Numbered from the stretch's first letter, positions 1 to 9,213 are shown. The stretch: 64,000 nucleotides of DNA from an uncultured Enterobacterales bacterium (GCA_946478305.1 CAMLBO010000007.1:28069-92068); one strand, 5' to 3'. Translations and numbers: made by a program. The notes: generated by a model not told the origin, from the letters alone.

Positions 1-352
1 CCGTCTTTATGCCCGCTTCATGGCACAAAACGGCAACTGGCAGGTGGATCTCAAGCCCTGGTACCGTATTCCTGAAAGCGATAAAAATGATGATAACCCG
101 GATATCACCAAATACATGGGGTACTACCGTCTGAAAGTGGGCTACGCGCTGGGCGAAAGTGTCATCAGCGTCGAGAGCCGTTATAACTGGAATACCGGTT
201 ACGGTGGTGCTGACGTCGGTGTCAGCTATCCCATCACCAAGCATATGCGTTTCTACACCAAAGTGTTCAGCGGTTACGGCGAGTCATTGATTGACTACAA
301 CTACAAGCAGACTCGCGTCGGTGTTGGTATCATGCTCAACGATATCATGTGA
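1..352 (+). CDS. pldA: Outer membrane phospholipase A, C-terminal fragment
   Basis: This is the 3' end of a gene that begins before the window; the open frame runs in from base 2. The visible part (about 117 residues, starting RLYARFMAQNGNW) contains the final beta-strands of the PldA barrel, including ITKYMGYY, YNWNTGYGGADVG and the closing YGESLIDYN...GVGIMLND segment. It closely resembles E. coli PldA, a dimeric, calcium-dependent outer-membrane enzyme that hydrolyses acyl ester bonds of phospholipids when membrane asymmetry is lost. The catalytic His/Ser/Asn residues lie upstream of the window, so activity cannot be judged here. Transcription is toward recQ; a GC-rich hairpin follows at 386-407. 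Confidence 0.95.
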   Translation, partial: RLYARFMAQNGNWQVDLKPWYRIPESDKNDDNPDITKYMGYYRLKVGYALGESVISVESRYNWNTGYGGADVGVSYPITKHMRFYTKVFSGYGESLIDYNYKQTRVGVGIMLNDIM

Positions 353-385
353 TCGTACGCCTGCGGGTGACGGTGCACACAGCCC

Positions 386-407
386 CGGCGGCCTCTTCAG
401 GCCGTCG
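386..407 (+). terminator. Hairpin between pldA and recQ
   Basis: A 9-bp stem (CGGCGGCCT against AGGCCGTCG, one G-U pair) with a CTTC loop lies 34 nt after the pldA stop and before the recQ start. There is no good U-tract, only GGCGGTTTG, so it is at best a weak intrinsic terminator. Confidence 0.45.
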
Positions 408-433
408 GGCGGTTTGAACAGTTGGGGAATTGA

Positions 434-2266
434 GTGTCTACGGCGGCAGTGTTAAACAAAGAAGAGCTGGCTCATCAGGTATTGCGCGATACCTTCGGCT
501 ATCAGCAATTCCGACCGGGTCAACAAACGATCATCAATACCGCCATTTCCGGTCGGGATTGTCTGGTGGTGATGCCAACCGGTGGTGGTAAATCGCTGTG
601 CTATCAAATCCCCGCTCTGGTGATGGATGGCCTGACGCTGGTCGTTTCGCCCCTCATCTCCCTGATGAAAGATCAGGTTGATCAGTTGATGGCCGCAGGC
701 GTTGAAGCCGGTTGCCTCAATTCGACCCAAACCCGCGAACAGCAGCAGGACGTGATGGCCGGTTGCCGCACGGGCCGCATCAAGATGCTGTATATCGCGC
801 CGGAACGTCTGATGATGGGCGATTTTCTCGAACAGCTGCAACAGTGGAATCCGGCCATGCTGGCCGTCGATGAAGCCCACTGTATCTCTCAGTGGGGCCA
901 TGACTTCCGCCCTGAATACCGCGCCCTCGGCCAGTTAAAGCTGCGCTACCCGCAGTTGCCGGTCATTGCGCTGACCGCCACCGCCGACGAAGCCACCCGT
1001 AATGATATTGTCCGTCTACTGGAGCTTAACGATCCGCTGATTCAGGTCAGCAGTTTTGACCGCCCGAACATCCGTTATACGCTGGTGGAAAAGTTTAAGC
1101 CCCTCGACCAGTTGATTCGCTTCGTGCAGGACCAGCGCGGAAAAAGCGGCATTATTTACTGCAACAGTCGGGCTAAAGTGGAAGACACGGCCGCGCGTTT
1201 GCAAAGCCGCGGGCTGAGCGTTGGGGCTTATCATGCCGGACTGGATAACGACACCCGTGCCCGCGTGCAGGAAGGTTTCCAGCGTGACGATCTGCAAATC
1301 GTGGTCGCCACCGTGGCTTTTGGTATGGGGATCAACAAGCCCAACGTGCGCTTTGTTGTGCACTTCGATATTCCGCGCACCATTGAGTCCTACTATCAGG
1401 AAACCGGCCGCGCCGGGCGAGATGGCCTGCCCGCAGAAGCGGTATTGCTTTACGATCCGGCCGATATGGCCTGGTTGCGCCGCTGTCTGGAGGAGAAGCC
1501 CGCGGGTGCTCAGCAGGACGTCGAACGCCACAAGCTGAATGCGATGAACGCTTTCGCTGAAGCGCAAACCTGTCGCCGTCTGGTATTGCTCAACTATTTT
1601 GGTGAAGGTAAACAGAATGCTTGCGGTAACTGCGACGTCTGCCTTGACCCACCTAAACGCTATGACGGCTTGCTCGATGCGCAAAAAGCGCTGTCCGTGG
1701 TCGCACGCGTAGGCCAGCGGTTTGGTCTGGGTTATGTCGTGGAAGTACTGCGCGGTTCGAATAATCAGCGTATCCGCGAATACGGGCACGACAAGCTGTC
1801 GGTCTATGGTATCGGCAAAGACCAGAGTAATGAACACTGGACCAGCGTAGTACGCCAGCTGATACATCTCGGCATGATCATGCAGAACATCGCTATGCAC
1901 TCGGCGCTGCAGCTGACCGAAGCGGCGCGTCCGGTACTTCGGGGCGAAATTCCCCTGCAGCTGGCGGTACCGCGTATTCAGACGCTGAAGATTAAAAGCA
2001 GCGCCAGTCAGAAAACCTACGGCGGAAACTACGATCGCAAACTGTTTGCTAAGCTGCGCAAACTGCGTAAATCATTGGCTGATGACAACAACGTGCCGCC
2101 ATACGTAGTATTTAACGACACGACCTTGCTGGAAATGGCCGAGCATTTACCGATAAGCCCGAGCGATTTGCTGGACATTACCGGTGTGGGTCAGCGTAAA
2201 CTTGAGAAGTTTGGTCGTCCGTTTATGGCGATGATACGAGACCATATAGATAACGGCGACGAATAA
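434..2266 (+). CDS. recQ: ATP-dependent DNA helicase RecQ
   Basis: 610-residue RecQ helicase, the usual bacterial length. The protein unwinds DNA 3' to 5' and acts in RecF-pathway recombination and suppression of illegitimate recombination. Motif I (MPTGGGKS) lies at residues 47-54 and the DEAH box at 146-149 in the context [19 protein letters not shown]. The [10 protein letters not shown] motif VI follows, then the RQC zinc-binding cysteines (CRRL...CGNCDVC) and a C-terminal HRDC domain (roughly 530-605). The start is GTG at 434, placed 6 nt after a GGGGAATT ribosome site; [12 protein letters not shown] matches the family N-terminus. It sits between pldA and rhtC as in E. coli. Confidence 0.97.
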   Translation: MSTAAVLNKEELAHQVLRDTFGYQQFRPGQQTIINTAISGRDCLVVMPTGGGKSLCYQIPALVMDGLTLVVSPLISLMKDQVDQLMAAGVEAGCLNSTQTREQQQDVMAGCRTGRIKMLYIAPERLMMGDFLEQLQQWNPAMLAVDEAHCISQWGHDFRPEYRALGQLKLRYPQLPVIALTATADEATRNDIVRLLELNDPLIQVSSFDRPNIRYTLVEKFKPLDQLIRFVQDQRGKSGIIYCNSRAKVEDTAARLQSRGLSVGAYHAGLDNDTRARVQEGFQRDDLQIVVATVAFGMGINKPNVRFVVHFDIPRTIESYYQETGRAGRDGLPAEAVLLYDPADMAWLRRCLEEKPAGAQQDVERHKLNAMNAFAEAQTCRRLVLLNYFGEGKQNACGNCDVCLDPPKRYDGLLDAQKALSVVARVGQRFGLGYVVEVLRGSNNQRIREYGHDKLSVYGIGKDQSNEHWTSVVRQLIHLGMIMQNIAMHSALQLTEAARPVLRGEIPLQLAVPRIQTLKIKSSASQKTYGGNYDRKLFAKLRKLRKSLADDNNVPPYVVFNDTTLLEMAEHLPISPSDLLDITGVGQRKLEKFGRPFMAMIRDHIDNGDE

Positions 2267-2276
2267 GACCCGTCAT

Positions 2277-2397
2277 CTTTCAAGCCGCCTCGGCGTTGGC
2301 TGACTTTGCTCACCCCAGTCACTTACTGTTGTAAGCGCCTGGGGCGTTTACTTGCCGCCTGGATGTGGCTCGAATGATGTAGGGTATTGGATTGCAT
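2277..2397. repeat. Dispersed ~120-bp intergenic repeat, copy 1
   Basis: This intergenic stretch between recQ and rhtC shares a long pattern with 21600-21722: GTTGGCTG, CTCACCC, TCACTTACT, TGTAAGC, TTGCCGCCT, and an end of GAATGAT-T-GGG. Inner segments are self-complementary (CACCCCAG against CTGGGGCG; CTTAC against GTAAG). It resembles the miniature intergenic repeats of Serratia, Yersinia and Pectobacterium genomes, known to me from memory. No ORF is present. Confidence 0.7.
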
Positions 2398-2432
2398 GAC
2401 TCTTCCCCACAAAAAACAAATGAGTATGACCT

Positions 2433-3062
2433 ATGTTGATTCTATTTCTGACCGTTGCGTTGATGCATATGATCGCGCTGGTAAGCCCCGGCCCTGATTT
2501 TTTCTTTGTCTCGCAAACGGCGGCCAGCCGATCGCGTAAAGACGCGATGATGGGGGTGGTGGGAATTACGTTAGGCGTGGCGGTTTGGGCTGCGGTTGCT
2601 CTGATGGGGTTACATTTAATCCTGCAAAAAATGGCCTGGTTGCACCAGATTATTACCGTCGGTGGTGGCTTGTATCTCTGTTGGATGGGGTGGCAACTGC
2701 TGAAATCAGCGCGGGCCAAAAAGTTAGCGGGTGATACTGATGAAGTGGAAAGCACCGCCGATCTGTCTGCCCGTGGCCGGACCTTTATGCGCGGCTTTCT
2801 GACGAATCTCTCCAACCCGAAAGCGGTCATCTACTTCGGCAGCGTGTTCTCACTGTTTGTCGGTGACAATGTCAGCGGTGGCGAGCGTGGGGGCTTGTTT
2901 ATTATGATCGTAGCGGAAACCTTTGTCTGGTTCTCCGTTGTGGCGATGGTTTTTGCCTTGCCAACTATGCGACGTGGATACCAGCGTTTAGCGAAATGGA
3001 TTGATGGCGTAGCGGGTGTGGTATTCGCGGGTTTTGGTATCGCGTTAATTGTGAATCGTTAA
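2433..3062 (+). CDS. rhtC: Threonine/homoserine exporter RhtC (LysE family)
   Basis: 209-residue inner-membrane protein of the RhtB/LysE family, about six hydrophobic segments. The family signature SPGPDFFFVSQTA lies near residues 18-30, and LTNLSNPKAVIYFGSVFSLF near the middle matches E. coli RhtC (206 aa) closely. The protein exports threonine using the membrane potential. ATG at 2433 begins MLILFLTVALMH, as in the E. coli protein. It converges with rhtB, and a perfect 18-bp hairpin separates the two genes. An identical pairing is known in E. coli, so the assignment of RhtC versus RhtB rests on both sequence and position. Confidence 0.95.
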   Translation: MLILFLTVALMHMIALVSPGPDFFFVSQTAASRSRKDAMMGVVGITLGVAVWAAVALMGLHLILQKMAWLHQIITVGGGLYLCWMGWQLLKSARAKKLAGDTDEVESTADLSARGRTFMRGFLTNLSNPKAVIYFGSVFSLFVGDNVSGGERGGLFIMIVAETFVWFSVVAMVFALPTMRRGYQRLAKWIDGVAGVVFAGFGIALIVNR

Positions 3063-3087
3063 CAGGCTTCGTACCCCTTGCTATGTC

Positions 3088-3126
3088 GAGCACTGCCCGC
3101 AGCCAAACTGGCTGCGGGCAGTGCTC
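3088..3126. terminator. Perfect 18-bp hairpin between convergent rhtC and rhtB
   Basis: GAGCACTGCCCGCAGCCA pairs perfectly with its inverse, leaving a 3-nt loop (AAC). It lies between two convergent stop codons, the expected place for a bidirectional terminator, yet neither side carries a run of T. It may act by blocking 3' exonucleases rather than by U-tract release. Confidence 0.6.
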
Positions 3127-3142
3127 TTGAGTTGTCGCTAAA

Positions 3143-3763
3143 TCAAACTTTCCTCGCACTCGCCAGCAACACCCCTACCAACATAAACAGCGAACCAAAA
3201 ATACGGTTCAGCAGCTGCATCTGCTTTGGTGCTTTGACCCAGCCGGCAATGCGCGTCGCCAATGTTGCGTAACCAATCATCACGATGATATCTACTACCA
3301 CGGTCGTCACGCCGAGTACTACATACTGCGCGGCCTGCGGCTGGTGCGGAATAATAAACTGCGGGAACAGTGCGGCTAAAAACACGATACTTTTCGGGTT
3401 GGTGAGATTGACCAGAATTGCGCGTTTGAACAGGCGCCTGCGTGGCATACTACTGGCGAGAGCGTTGAGGTCGATGGCGCCGGCCGCCCGCCACTGACAG
3501 ATACCGAGCCAAATGAGATACGCCGCGCCCAGCCATTTCAGCACTTCAAAGGCCATCAGGGATTGTGAAACCAATGCGCCAAGGCCAATACCGACCAGGA
3601 CGATATGAATGGAAAGTCCGAGTTGTAAACCGGCAATCGAGGCGACCGCTCCACGGTAACCATGGCTGATCCCAACGCTCATGGTATTGATGGCGCCGGA
3701 ACCCGGTGAAAGGCTTAAAATCGAAGTCGTGAGCAGATAGGTTAACCACCAATCCAACGTCAT
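3143..3763 (-). CDS. rhtB: Homoserine/homoserine lactone exporter RhtB
   Basis: 206 residues, the same length as E. coli RhtB. The N-terminus [12 protein letters not shown], the [10 protein letters not shown] signature and [18 protein letters not shown] identify the RhtB/LysE exporter family; about six membrane segments. It exports homoserine and homoserine lactones. An in-frame ATG 36 nt upstream exists, but the ATG at 3763 follows a GGGAG ribosome site and matches the family N-terminus, so I chose it. The gene is divergent from pldB and convergent with rhtC. Confidence 0.95.
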   Translation of the reverse strand: MTLDWWLTYLLTTSILSLSPGSGAINTMSVGISHGYRGAVASIAGLQLGLSIHIVLVGIGLGALVSQSLMAFEVLKWLGAAYLIWLGICQWRAAGAIDLNALASSMPRRRLFKRAILVNLTNPKSIVFLAALFPQFIIPHQPQAAQYVVLGVTTVVVDIIVMIGYATLATRIAGWVKAPKQMQLLNRIFGSLFMLVGVLLASARKV

Positions 3764-3867
3764 CGTACTACTCCCTGAATAGGCTATTTTATGGCACAAT
3801 ACGCTATTGTTTATGGGCTCACAAATAACTTACTTAACCTTCTTGTTACACGGTTTTGGAACCCTCC

Positions 3868-4857
3868 ATGTCATCGAATTTTGCAAAGTGGTTAACACGC
3901 GAGAAAGAATTTTCTGCTTTTGCAACCGGGCCATTGCTGGATTTCTGGCGTCAACGGGAAGAGGGGCAGTTCGCCGGCGTGGACGACATCCCTATTCATT
4001 ACGTCCGTTTCAGCGCTTTTGAGCATGACAGCGTCATTGTGGTGTCACCGGGGCGTATCGAAAGCTACGTAAAATACCCGGAGCTGGCTTATGACTTATT
4101 CCACAGCGGGTATGACGTCATTATTGTTGATCATCGTGGGCAGGGGCGTTCAGGGCGTATGCTCGATGACCCGCACCGCGGGCACGTTCAGCACTTTAAT
4201 GACTACGTGGAGGACTTTCACCGGCTTTACGAGCGGGAAGTCGCCCCACGACATTACAACAAAAAATATGTATTGGCGCACTCGATGGGCGGGGCGATTG
4301 CGGCACTGTTTCTGGCCAAATATCCCCTGAGTTTTGACGCTGCTGCACTCTGCGCACCTATGACCGGCATCTACCTGCCGATGCCAGGGTGGATTTCCAG
4401 ACGGATACTCAACTGGGCGGAAAATCGCCCGCTGCGCCGTGACGGATACGCGTTGGGAACCGGACACTGGCGGCCGCTGCCGTTCGTGGTTAACCGCCTG
4501 ACCCACAGCCGCGAGCGTTATCGCCGTAATCTGCGCTTTTATGCGGATTATCCTGAACTGCAGGTCGGCGGACCGACGTATCACTGGGTGCGGGAAAGCA
4601 TTGAGGCAGGCATGCATATCCTGCAACAAGCCGAAAATATCACCACACCCCTGCTATTATTACAGGCAAGTGAGGACCGGGTTGTCGATAACCGGTCACA
4701 TCTTGCTTTTTGTCAGGCGATGGCCGTTGTCGGGCACCCTTGTGAAGGGGAGAAGCCACTGGTCATCGAAGGCGCGCGCCATGAGATCCTGTTTGAACGG
4801 GACGACCTGAGGGCACAGGCGCTCGATGCCATCATGCGCTTTTTTGCGCGGCATTAA
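3868..4857 (+). CDS. pldB: Lysophospholipase L2
   Basis: 329-residue alpha/beta-hydrolase close to E. coli PldB (340 aa). It removes the remaining fatty acid from lysophospholipids at the inner membrane. The segment VVSPGRIESYVKYPELAYDLF and the nucleophile elbow LAHSMGGAIAALF (Ser in the HSMGG motif) are characteristic; HEILFERDD near the C-terminus supplies the likely catalytic His. The start is ATG 3868 (MSSNFAKW), which has a TTGGAA ribosome site 7 nt upstream; a TTG four codons earlier is less likely. With pldA close by it suggests a local phospholipid-recycling group, and yigL follows 51 nt later. Confidence 0.94.
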   Translation: MSSNFAKWLTREKEFSAFATGPLLDFWRQREEGQFAGVDDIPIHYVRFSAFEHDSVIVVSPGRIESYVKYPELAYDLFHSGYDVIIVDHRGQGRSGRMLDDPHRGHVQHFNDYVEDFHRLYEREVAPRHYNKKYVLAHSMGGAIAALFLAKYPLSFDAAALCAPMTGIYLPMPGWISRRILNWAENRPLRRDGYALGTGHWRPLPFVVNRLTHSRERYRRNLRFYADYPELQVGGPTYHWVRESIEAGMHILQQAENITTPLLLLQASEDRVVDNRSHLAFCQAMAVVGHPCEGEKPLVIEGARHEILFERDDLRAQALDAIMRFFARH

Positions 4858-4908
4858 CTCGCGGCGAACTGCCGCACACAACTCCATCAGAGGTTAGAAC
4901 CTACCGCT

Positions 4909-5718
4909 ATGTATTATGTTGTTGCTTCCGATTTAGATGGCACCCTGCTGTCACCTGACCATACCCTGAGCCCTTACGCCAAAGAGACGCTGAAGATGCT
5001 GACTCAGCGCGGCGTGCACTTTGTATTTGCCACTGGCCGTCATCATATCGATGTGGCGCAGATCCGTGACAACCTTGAGATCAGTGCGTTTATGATCACC
5101 TCCAACGGCGCGCGGGTGCATAACACCGAAGGTGAGCTGATTTTCTCCCATAACGTTGATGAAGACATCGCGCGGGATCTGTTCGGTATCATGCATAACA
5201 ACCCGAATATCCTGACTAACGTCTACCGTAACGATGACTGGTATATGAACCGCGATCGTGACGATCAGGACCAGTTCTTCCGCGAATCCGTCTTCAAATA
5301 CAAACTGTATGAACCGGGCCTGCTGGAAACAGACGGCATCTGCAAAGTCTATTTCACCTGCGAAAGCCATGAGGAACTGGTGCCGCTGGAAGATGCGATC
5401 AATGCCCGCTGGGGCGATCGCGTGAACGTCAGTTTCTCGCTGCCAACCTGTCTGGAAGTGATGGCCGGAGGTGTCTCCAAAGGCCATGCGCTGGAGCATG
5501 TAGCAAAACTGATGGGGTATGGGCTGAAAGACTGCATCGCATTTGGTGATGGCCTGAATGATTTAGAGATGTTGACCATGGCAGGTAAAGGCTGCCTGAT
5601 GAGTGGTTCGTTGCCGCGACTGAAAGCGGCGATGCCGGACGCCGAAATCATTGGCTCGAATGCTGATGACGCGGTGCCGCATTATCTGCGTAAAATGTAT
5701 CTCTCCGAACCGGCTTAA
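4909..5718 (+). CDS. yigL: HAD-superfamily (Cof-type) phosphatase YigL
   Basis: 269-residue Cof-type HAD phosphatase, close to E. coli YigL (266 aa), which dephosphorylates pyridoxal 5'-phosphate and sugar phosphates. The DxD nucleophile motif is ASDLDGTLLS near residue 9, motif II is FATGRHH with TSNGARV, and motif IV is IAFGDGLNDLEML near 208. KGHALEHVAK supplies the conserved Lys. An AGAGGTT ribosome site precedes ATG 4909. In E. coli yigL is followed by yigM; here the glpQ end of a 26-kb block follows instead. Confidence 0.95.
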   Translation: MYYVVASDLDGTLLSPDHTLSPYAKETLKMLTQRGVHFVFATGRHHIDVAQIRDNLEISAFMITSNGARVHNTEGELIFSHNVDEDIARDLFGIMHNNPNILTNVYRNDDWYMNRDRDDQDQFFRESVFKYKLYEPGLLETDGICKVYFTCESHEELVPLEDAINARWGDRVNVSFSLPTCLEVMAGGVSKGHALEHVAKLMGYGLKDCIAFGDGLNDLEMLTMAGKGCLMSGSLPRLKAAMPDAEIIGSNADDAVPHYLRKMYLSEPA

Positions 5719-5740
5719 TTTTCCGGTAGGTTGAAGCATA

Positions 5741-5775
5741 AAAAAGCGGGCAGGGTGACACCTTGCCCGCTTTTT
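5741..5775. terminator. Bidirectional intrinsic terminator between yigL and glpQ
   Basis: AAAAGCGGGCAGG pairs with CCTTGCCCGCTTTT around a short loop, and A/T runs flank both sides. It serves the convergent yigL (plus) and glpQ (minus) transcripts. Confidence 0.85.
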
Positions 5776-5801
5776 ATGGTTTCAGCGCCATGCAGAAGAG
5801 T

Positions 5802-6887
5802 TTACTTCTGTGGCTGCGTCTGCTGATGCTCTAAATAACTCACCGCTTTGTCCGGGAAGTCAGTGAACAAACCGTCAACGCGCGCCTGTTGATAGAGGAT
5901 CTGATACAGCGAATTCACGTTGGTCACGTACTTCGGCAAATCGTCCGCGCGAACGGTAAACGGATGCACCACCAGCTTGCTGGCGTGCGCTTCTGCGGTC
6001 ATTGGCGTCAGTGTAATGTTACCCACCGTGGAGTCCGCTTCGATCAGCATATGGTAATCAGGCCCGATACCGTCAGCGTACTGCGCGATTTGTTTCATCG
6101 CGCCCGGCTTGAACATCCAGTCATAGTTGTAGTTCACCCACTTGCCGTCTTTCTGCTCCTGCGTTTCGTCCCACTTGGTGTAGGCGATCAACTGAACCAG
6201 TTTCAGGTCGATGCCCATTTTAGGCTCCAGCTCATTTTTGATGCGCTTAAGCTCGTTCGGGTCGAAGCACTGAACATAGACATTGCTGCTTTTGCTGGTG
6301 TATCCGTACTCTTTGAGCACCTCAAGCACTTTGGCCGAAATATCTTTGCCTTCCTGACGGTGGAACCAGGGTGCCTTAATTTCGGTATAAATCCCGACGT
6401 CTTTACCCGTCGAATGATTCAGCCCCTGCACAAACTCAATCTCTTCCTGGAAGGTGTGTACGCGGAAATCAGATTTGCCCATCGGGAAACGACCCGCATA
6501 GGTCTGTACTGGCTTGCCGTCTTTGATATCAAAACCTTCGGTGAACTTTAGCGATTTGATCTCAGGCAGCGTGAAGTCGATAGCGTAATAACGCCCATCT
6601 TTGCGTGCCCGGTGAGGGAAGCGCTGCGCCACGTCGGTCACACGATCCAGATAGTGGTCATGCAGAACGACCAGTTGGTCGTCCTTGGTCATCACCAGAT
6701 CCTGCTCAAGGTAATTAGCGCCCTGGGCGTAAGCCATGGCCTTGGCAGGCAAGGTGTGTTCAGGCAGATAGCCGCTGGCACCGCGATGTGCGATAACAAT
6801 CGGCTCCGCGGCACTGGCATAGCATGAGGCGGCAATCAGGCCCGCCAGCAGGCTGCTTTTCAGCATATTAACAAAAAGGTCGCGCAT
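5802..6887 (-). CDS. glpQ: Periplasmic glycerophosphodiester phosphodiesterase
   Basis: 361-residue exported GDPD. A signal peptide (hydrophobic LLAGLIAASCYASA, cleavage before AEP) directs it to the periplasm, where the enzyme releases glycerol-3-phosphate from glycerophosphodiesters. The active-site motif HRGASGYLPEHTLPAKAMAY lies right after the signal sequence, and LEQDLVMTKDDQLVVLHDH supplies the metal-binding Glu/Asp and the second His. Length and sequence follow E. coli GlpQ (358 aa). ATG 6887 has an AAGGAG ribosome site 7 nt upstream. It lies 2 nt after the glpT stop codon, so glpT-glpQ form one operon. Confidence 0.97.
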   Translation of the reverse strand: MRDLFVNMLKSSLLAGLIAASCYASAAEPIVIAHRGASGYLPEHTLPAKAMAYAQGANYLEQDLVMTKDDQLVVLHDHYLDRVTDVAQRFPHRARKDGRYYAIDFTLPEIKSLKFTEGFDIKDGKPVQTYAGRFPMGKSDFRVHTFQEEIEFVQGLNHSTGKDVGIYTEIKAPWFHRQEGKDISAKVLEVLKEYGYTSKSSNVYVQCFDPNELKRIKNELEPKMGIDLKLVQLIAYTKWDETQEQKDGKWVNYNYDWMFKPGAMKQIAQYADGIGPDYHMLIEADSTVGNITLTPMTAEAHASKLVVHPFTVRADDLPKYVTNVNSLYQILYQQARVDGLFTDFPDKAVSYLEHQQTQPQK

Positions 6888-6889
6888 CC

Positions 6890-8242
6890 TTATGCTCCTT
6901 TAGCCAGTTGGGCTTTGTGCTTGTTTTCACTCAGCATGGTCATGATCAGCAGGATCACGGCTATCACACAGCCGCCGATCATCACGATAAAGCCACCGTC
7001 CCAGCCGAAGTAGTCAACGGTATAGCCGACGATGGCACTCGCTGCAACCGAACCACCAAGGTAGCCGAACAGGCCGGTAAAGCCCGCTGCCGTGCCCGCC
7101 GCTTTCTTCGGTGCCAGCTCCAGGGCGTGCAGACCAATCAGCATGACAGGGCCGTAAATCAGGAAGCCGATGGTGATCATACAGGCCATATCAATACCCG
7201 GATTACCGACCGGATTTAACCAATACACGACGGTCGCAATGGTCACCAGCACCATGAAGAACACGCCGGTGGCACCGCGATTGCCTTTGAACACTTTATC
7301 CGACATCCAGCCGCACAGCAGGGTGCCGGGAATACCAGCATATTCGTAGAGGAAGTAGGTCCAAGAGGATTTATCCAGCGCGAAGTGTTTCACCTCTTTC
7401 AGATAGGTCGGTGACCAGTCGAGGATGCCGTAGCGCAACAGATAAACAAACACGTTAGCAATAGCAATATACCACAGCAGTTTATTCGGCAGAATGTACT
7501 GCATGAAGATCTGCTTAGCCGTTAGTTCCTGCTCGGACTCCTGCTTATCGTAATCTGGCGGATAGTCGTTTTTGTATTCTTCAATCGGGGGTAAACCGCA
7601 GGACTGCGGGGTGTCACGCATAGTAATGAACGCAAACACCGCCAGCGCGATCGCGCCGAACGCTGGCATATAGAGGGCTGCATGCCAGTCGTTAAACCAT
7701 GCCATCCCTAACAGGAATAGCAGTGGAGGAATACCGCCGCCGACGTTGTGGGCGCAGTTCCACACCGACACGATGCTGCCGCGTTCTTTCTGTGACCACC
7801 AGTGAACCATGGTACGTCCGCACGGAGGCCAGCCCATGCCCTGGAACCATCCACACAGGAACAGTAGCACAAACATGATGGCGATGCTGGAAGTAGCCCA
7901 TGGCACAAAGCCCATAAACAGCATGACGGCTGCGGCCAGCACCAGGCCTACGGGCAGAAATACGCGCGGGTTGGAGCGGTCGGAAACCGACCCCATGATG
8001 AATTTAGAAATACCGTAAGCAATGGAGATCCCTGACAGAGCGAAGCCAAGATCACCGCGGGAGAAGCCCTGATCGATAAGATACGGCATGGCCAGTGCGA
8101 AGTTTTTGCGTACCAGATAGTAGGCAGCGTAACCGAAGAAGATCCCCATGAAGATCTGCCAACGCAGGCGGCGATACAGCGGGTCAACATGGTCGGCTGC
8201 CACGGGAGCCTGATGGGCTGCGGGCTTAAAGATACTGAGCAT
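6890..8242 (-). CDS. glpT: Glycerol-3-phosphate:phosphate antiporter GlpT
   Basis: 450-residue MFS transporter with 12 predicted membrane helices, nearly superimposable on E. coli GlpT (452 aa). It imports sn-glycerol-3-phosphate in exchange for phosphate and also carries fosfomycin. The substrate-binding Arg45 is present in [14 protein letters not shown], and the second conserved Arg is in [15 protein letters not shown]. The start is ATG 8242 ([10 protein letters not shown]) behind GGAGG; an earlier ATG six codons upstream lacks such a site. In E. coli glpTQ is divergent from glpABC; here dcrB lies upstream instead. Confidence 0.97.
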   Translation of the reverse strand: MLSIFKPAAHQAPVAADHVDPLYRRLRWQIFMGIFFGYAAYYLVRKNFALAMPYLIDQGFSRGDLGFALSGISIAYGISKFIMGSVSDRSNPRVFLPVGLVLAAAVMLFMGFVPWATSSIAIMFVLLFLCGWFQGMGWPPCGRTMVHWWSQKERGSIVSVWNCAHNVGGGIPPLLFLLGMAWFNDWHAALYMPAFGAIALAVFAFITMRDTPQSCGLPPIEEYKNDYPPDYDKQESEQELTAKQIFMQYILPNKLLWYIAIANVFVYLLRYGILDWSPTYLKEVKHFALDKSSWTYFLYEYAGIPGTLLCGWMSDKVFKGNRGATGVFFMVLVTIATVVYWLNPVGNPGIDMACMITIGFLIYGPVMLIGLHALELAPKKAAGTAAGFTGLFGYLGGSVAASAIVGYTVDYFGWDGGFIVMIGGCVIAVILLIMTMLSENKHKAQLAKGA

Positions 8243-8305
8243 TAACGCCTCCAATGGCATAGGTCAATTCGCTTAACTCGAGCGGCTAACAAAAAAACAG
8301 ACTGA

Positions 8306-8325
8306 AATGTTCCATAACGAGCGTC
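8306..8325. promoter_or_regulatory. Candidate GlpR operator for glpTQ
   Basis: AATGTTCCATAACGAGCGTC follows the GlpR repressor consensus WATKTTCGWTAWCGAACATW at most positions and sits about 65 nt upstream of the glpT start. GlpR represses glpTQ in E. coli unless glycerol-3-phosphate is present. Confidence 0.6.
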
Positions 8326-8505
8326 ATGCTAATCGTATGCGCGTAAGCGAACTGTGATAGATGACAGAATTGTTACAGTTTTATGAAGCTGGAGGCGGAT
8401 TTTGCGGGATTGGTTAACATTTTGAAATACGAAATTGCGCATTTTAGCTGTTGCTGATCACATTTTTGGCTTTTCAATGCGACATTTTGGGGCGTTGGCG
8501 CGAAA

Positions 8506-8527
8506 TTATTCGTTTTTGAGCGAATAA
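8506..8527. promoter_or_regulatory. Palindrome upstream of glpT
   Basis: TTATTCG and CGAATAA are perfect 7-bp arms around TTTTTGAG. It could be a second, degenerate GlpR site or an operator of another regulator. The function is unassigned. Confidence 0.35.
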
Positions 8528-8575
8528 ATCCATAGAGAGAATGATGTTGTAGTGTGTCTGAACGCGTCTGAAATG

Positions 8576-8601
8576 AAAAAACGGGGCAAGCCCCGCTTTT
8601 A
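8576..8601 (-). terminator. Intrinsic terminator of dcrB
   Basis: Read on the minus strand, GCGGGGC-TT-GCCCCGT is followed by a run of six T, 20-30 nt after the dcrB stop. This is a textbook intrinsic terminator. Confidence 0.85.
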
Positions 8602-8621
8602 ACGTCCTTAACTCTGGAAAA

Positions 8622-9188
8622 TTACTGGATTTTCAGAGTATTAATGATCGCTTCGGCATCAGTCTGTGCCTGTTGCTGGTTATCGGCTGGCAGAGTGATT
8701 TGCAGGGTCATTAAATGATTATCCACTTTGCCCAGAACGATAGACGAATACGCTTTCTGACCGGCAGAAGAGATCACGCTGTCGTACTGTTGCAGCGTCT
8801 GCCCGTTAACCTGAATCGATTTATTGGTCACTACCTGCAGATTGGTATCCCGGGCTTTCTGCTGGTCCTGCAGGCGTGCTGTGAGAACGTCCAGCGACTC
8901 AGTGGTGTTATCTCCAAGGATAACGATCACGGCTTTTTGCCCGGTGCTGTCGGCGTAAACGTGCATGTTATTTGCCTGGCTACCCAGTTTACCGCTCTGA
9001 TCGCTCATACCCTGCGGCAGAGCGAAGGTCACTTTGCCCTCCAGCAAACTTACTGGCACGGTTGCAGCGGCGGCTGAGGCTGCCGGAGCGCCCTTATCAG
9101 CGGCAGCTTTGTCGTCGGTTTTGCCATCACAGGCCGCCAGGCCGAGGATCAGTACGCTCATACCTGCAATTTTCACTAGATTACGCAT
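8622..9188 (-). CDS. dcrB: DcrB lipoprotein
   Basis: 188-residue lipoprotein. The signal sequence ends in the lipobox LGLAAC with the lipidated Cys at position 20, followed by a low-complexity Ala/Lys/Asp linker. The folded part begins at [13 protein letters not shown] and contains [15 protein letters not shown] and GQKAVIVI, as in E. coli DcrB (185 aa). E. coli DcrB is needed for phage C1 and C6 uptake and affects envelope lipoprotein maturation; its biochemical role is unsettled. AAGGAAG precedes ATG 9188. A partial dispersed repeat lies just upstream. Confidence 0.95.
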   Translation of the reverse strand: MRNLVKIAGMSVLILGLAACDGKTDDKAAADKGAPAASAAAATVPVSLLEGKVTFALPQGMSDQSGKLGSQANNMHVYADSTGQKAVIVILGDNTTESLDVLTARLQDQQKARDTNLQVVTNKSIQVNGQTLQQYDSVISSAGQKAYSSIVLGKVDNHLMTLQITLPADNQQQAQTDAEAIINTLKIQ

Positions 9189-9213
9189 AGTTCTTCCTTT
9201 GATTTTAACGCGC

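Larger units (their letters stand above)
8243..8621 (-). promoter_or_regulatory. glpT upstream region, 379 nt without a gene
   Basis: This AT-rich stretch between dcrB (ending 8622, transcribed away) and glpT holds the glpTQ control region. It contains a GlpR-like operator (8306-8325), a TGTGA half-site near 8354 with a degraded partner (possible CRP binding), the palindrome TTATTCG...CGAATAA at 8506-8527, and the dcrB terminator at 8576-8601. No ORF with a ribosome site is visible. Confidence 0.6.

Noticed and set aside
1016..1900. Long minus-strand open frame (294 codons) opposite recQ
   Set aside because: It lies wholly antisense to the well-conserved recQ reading frame, has no ribosome site and no recognisable domain; it is a codon-bias shadow.
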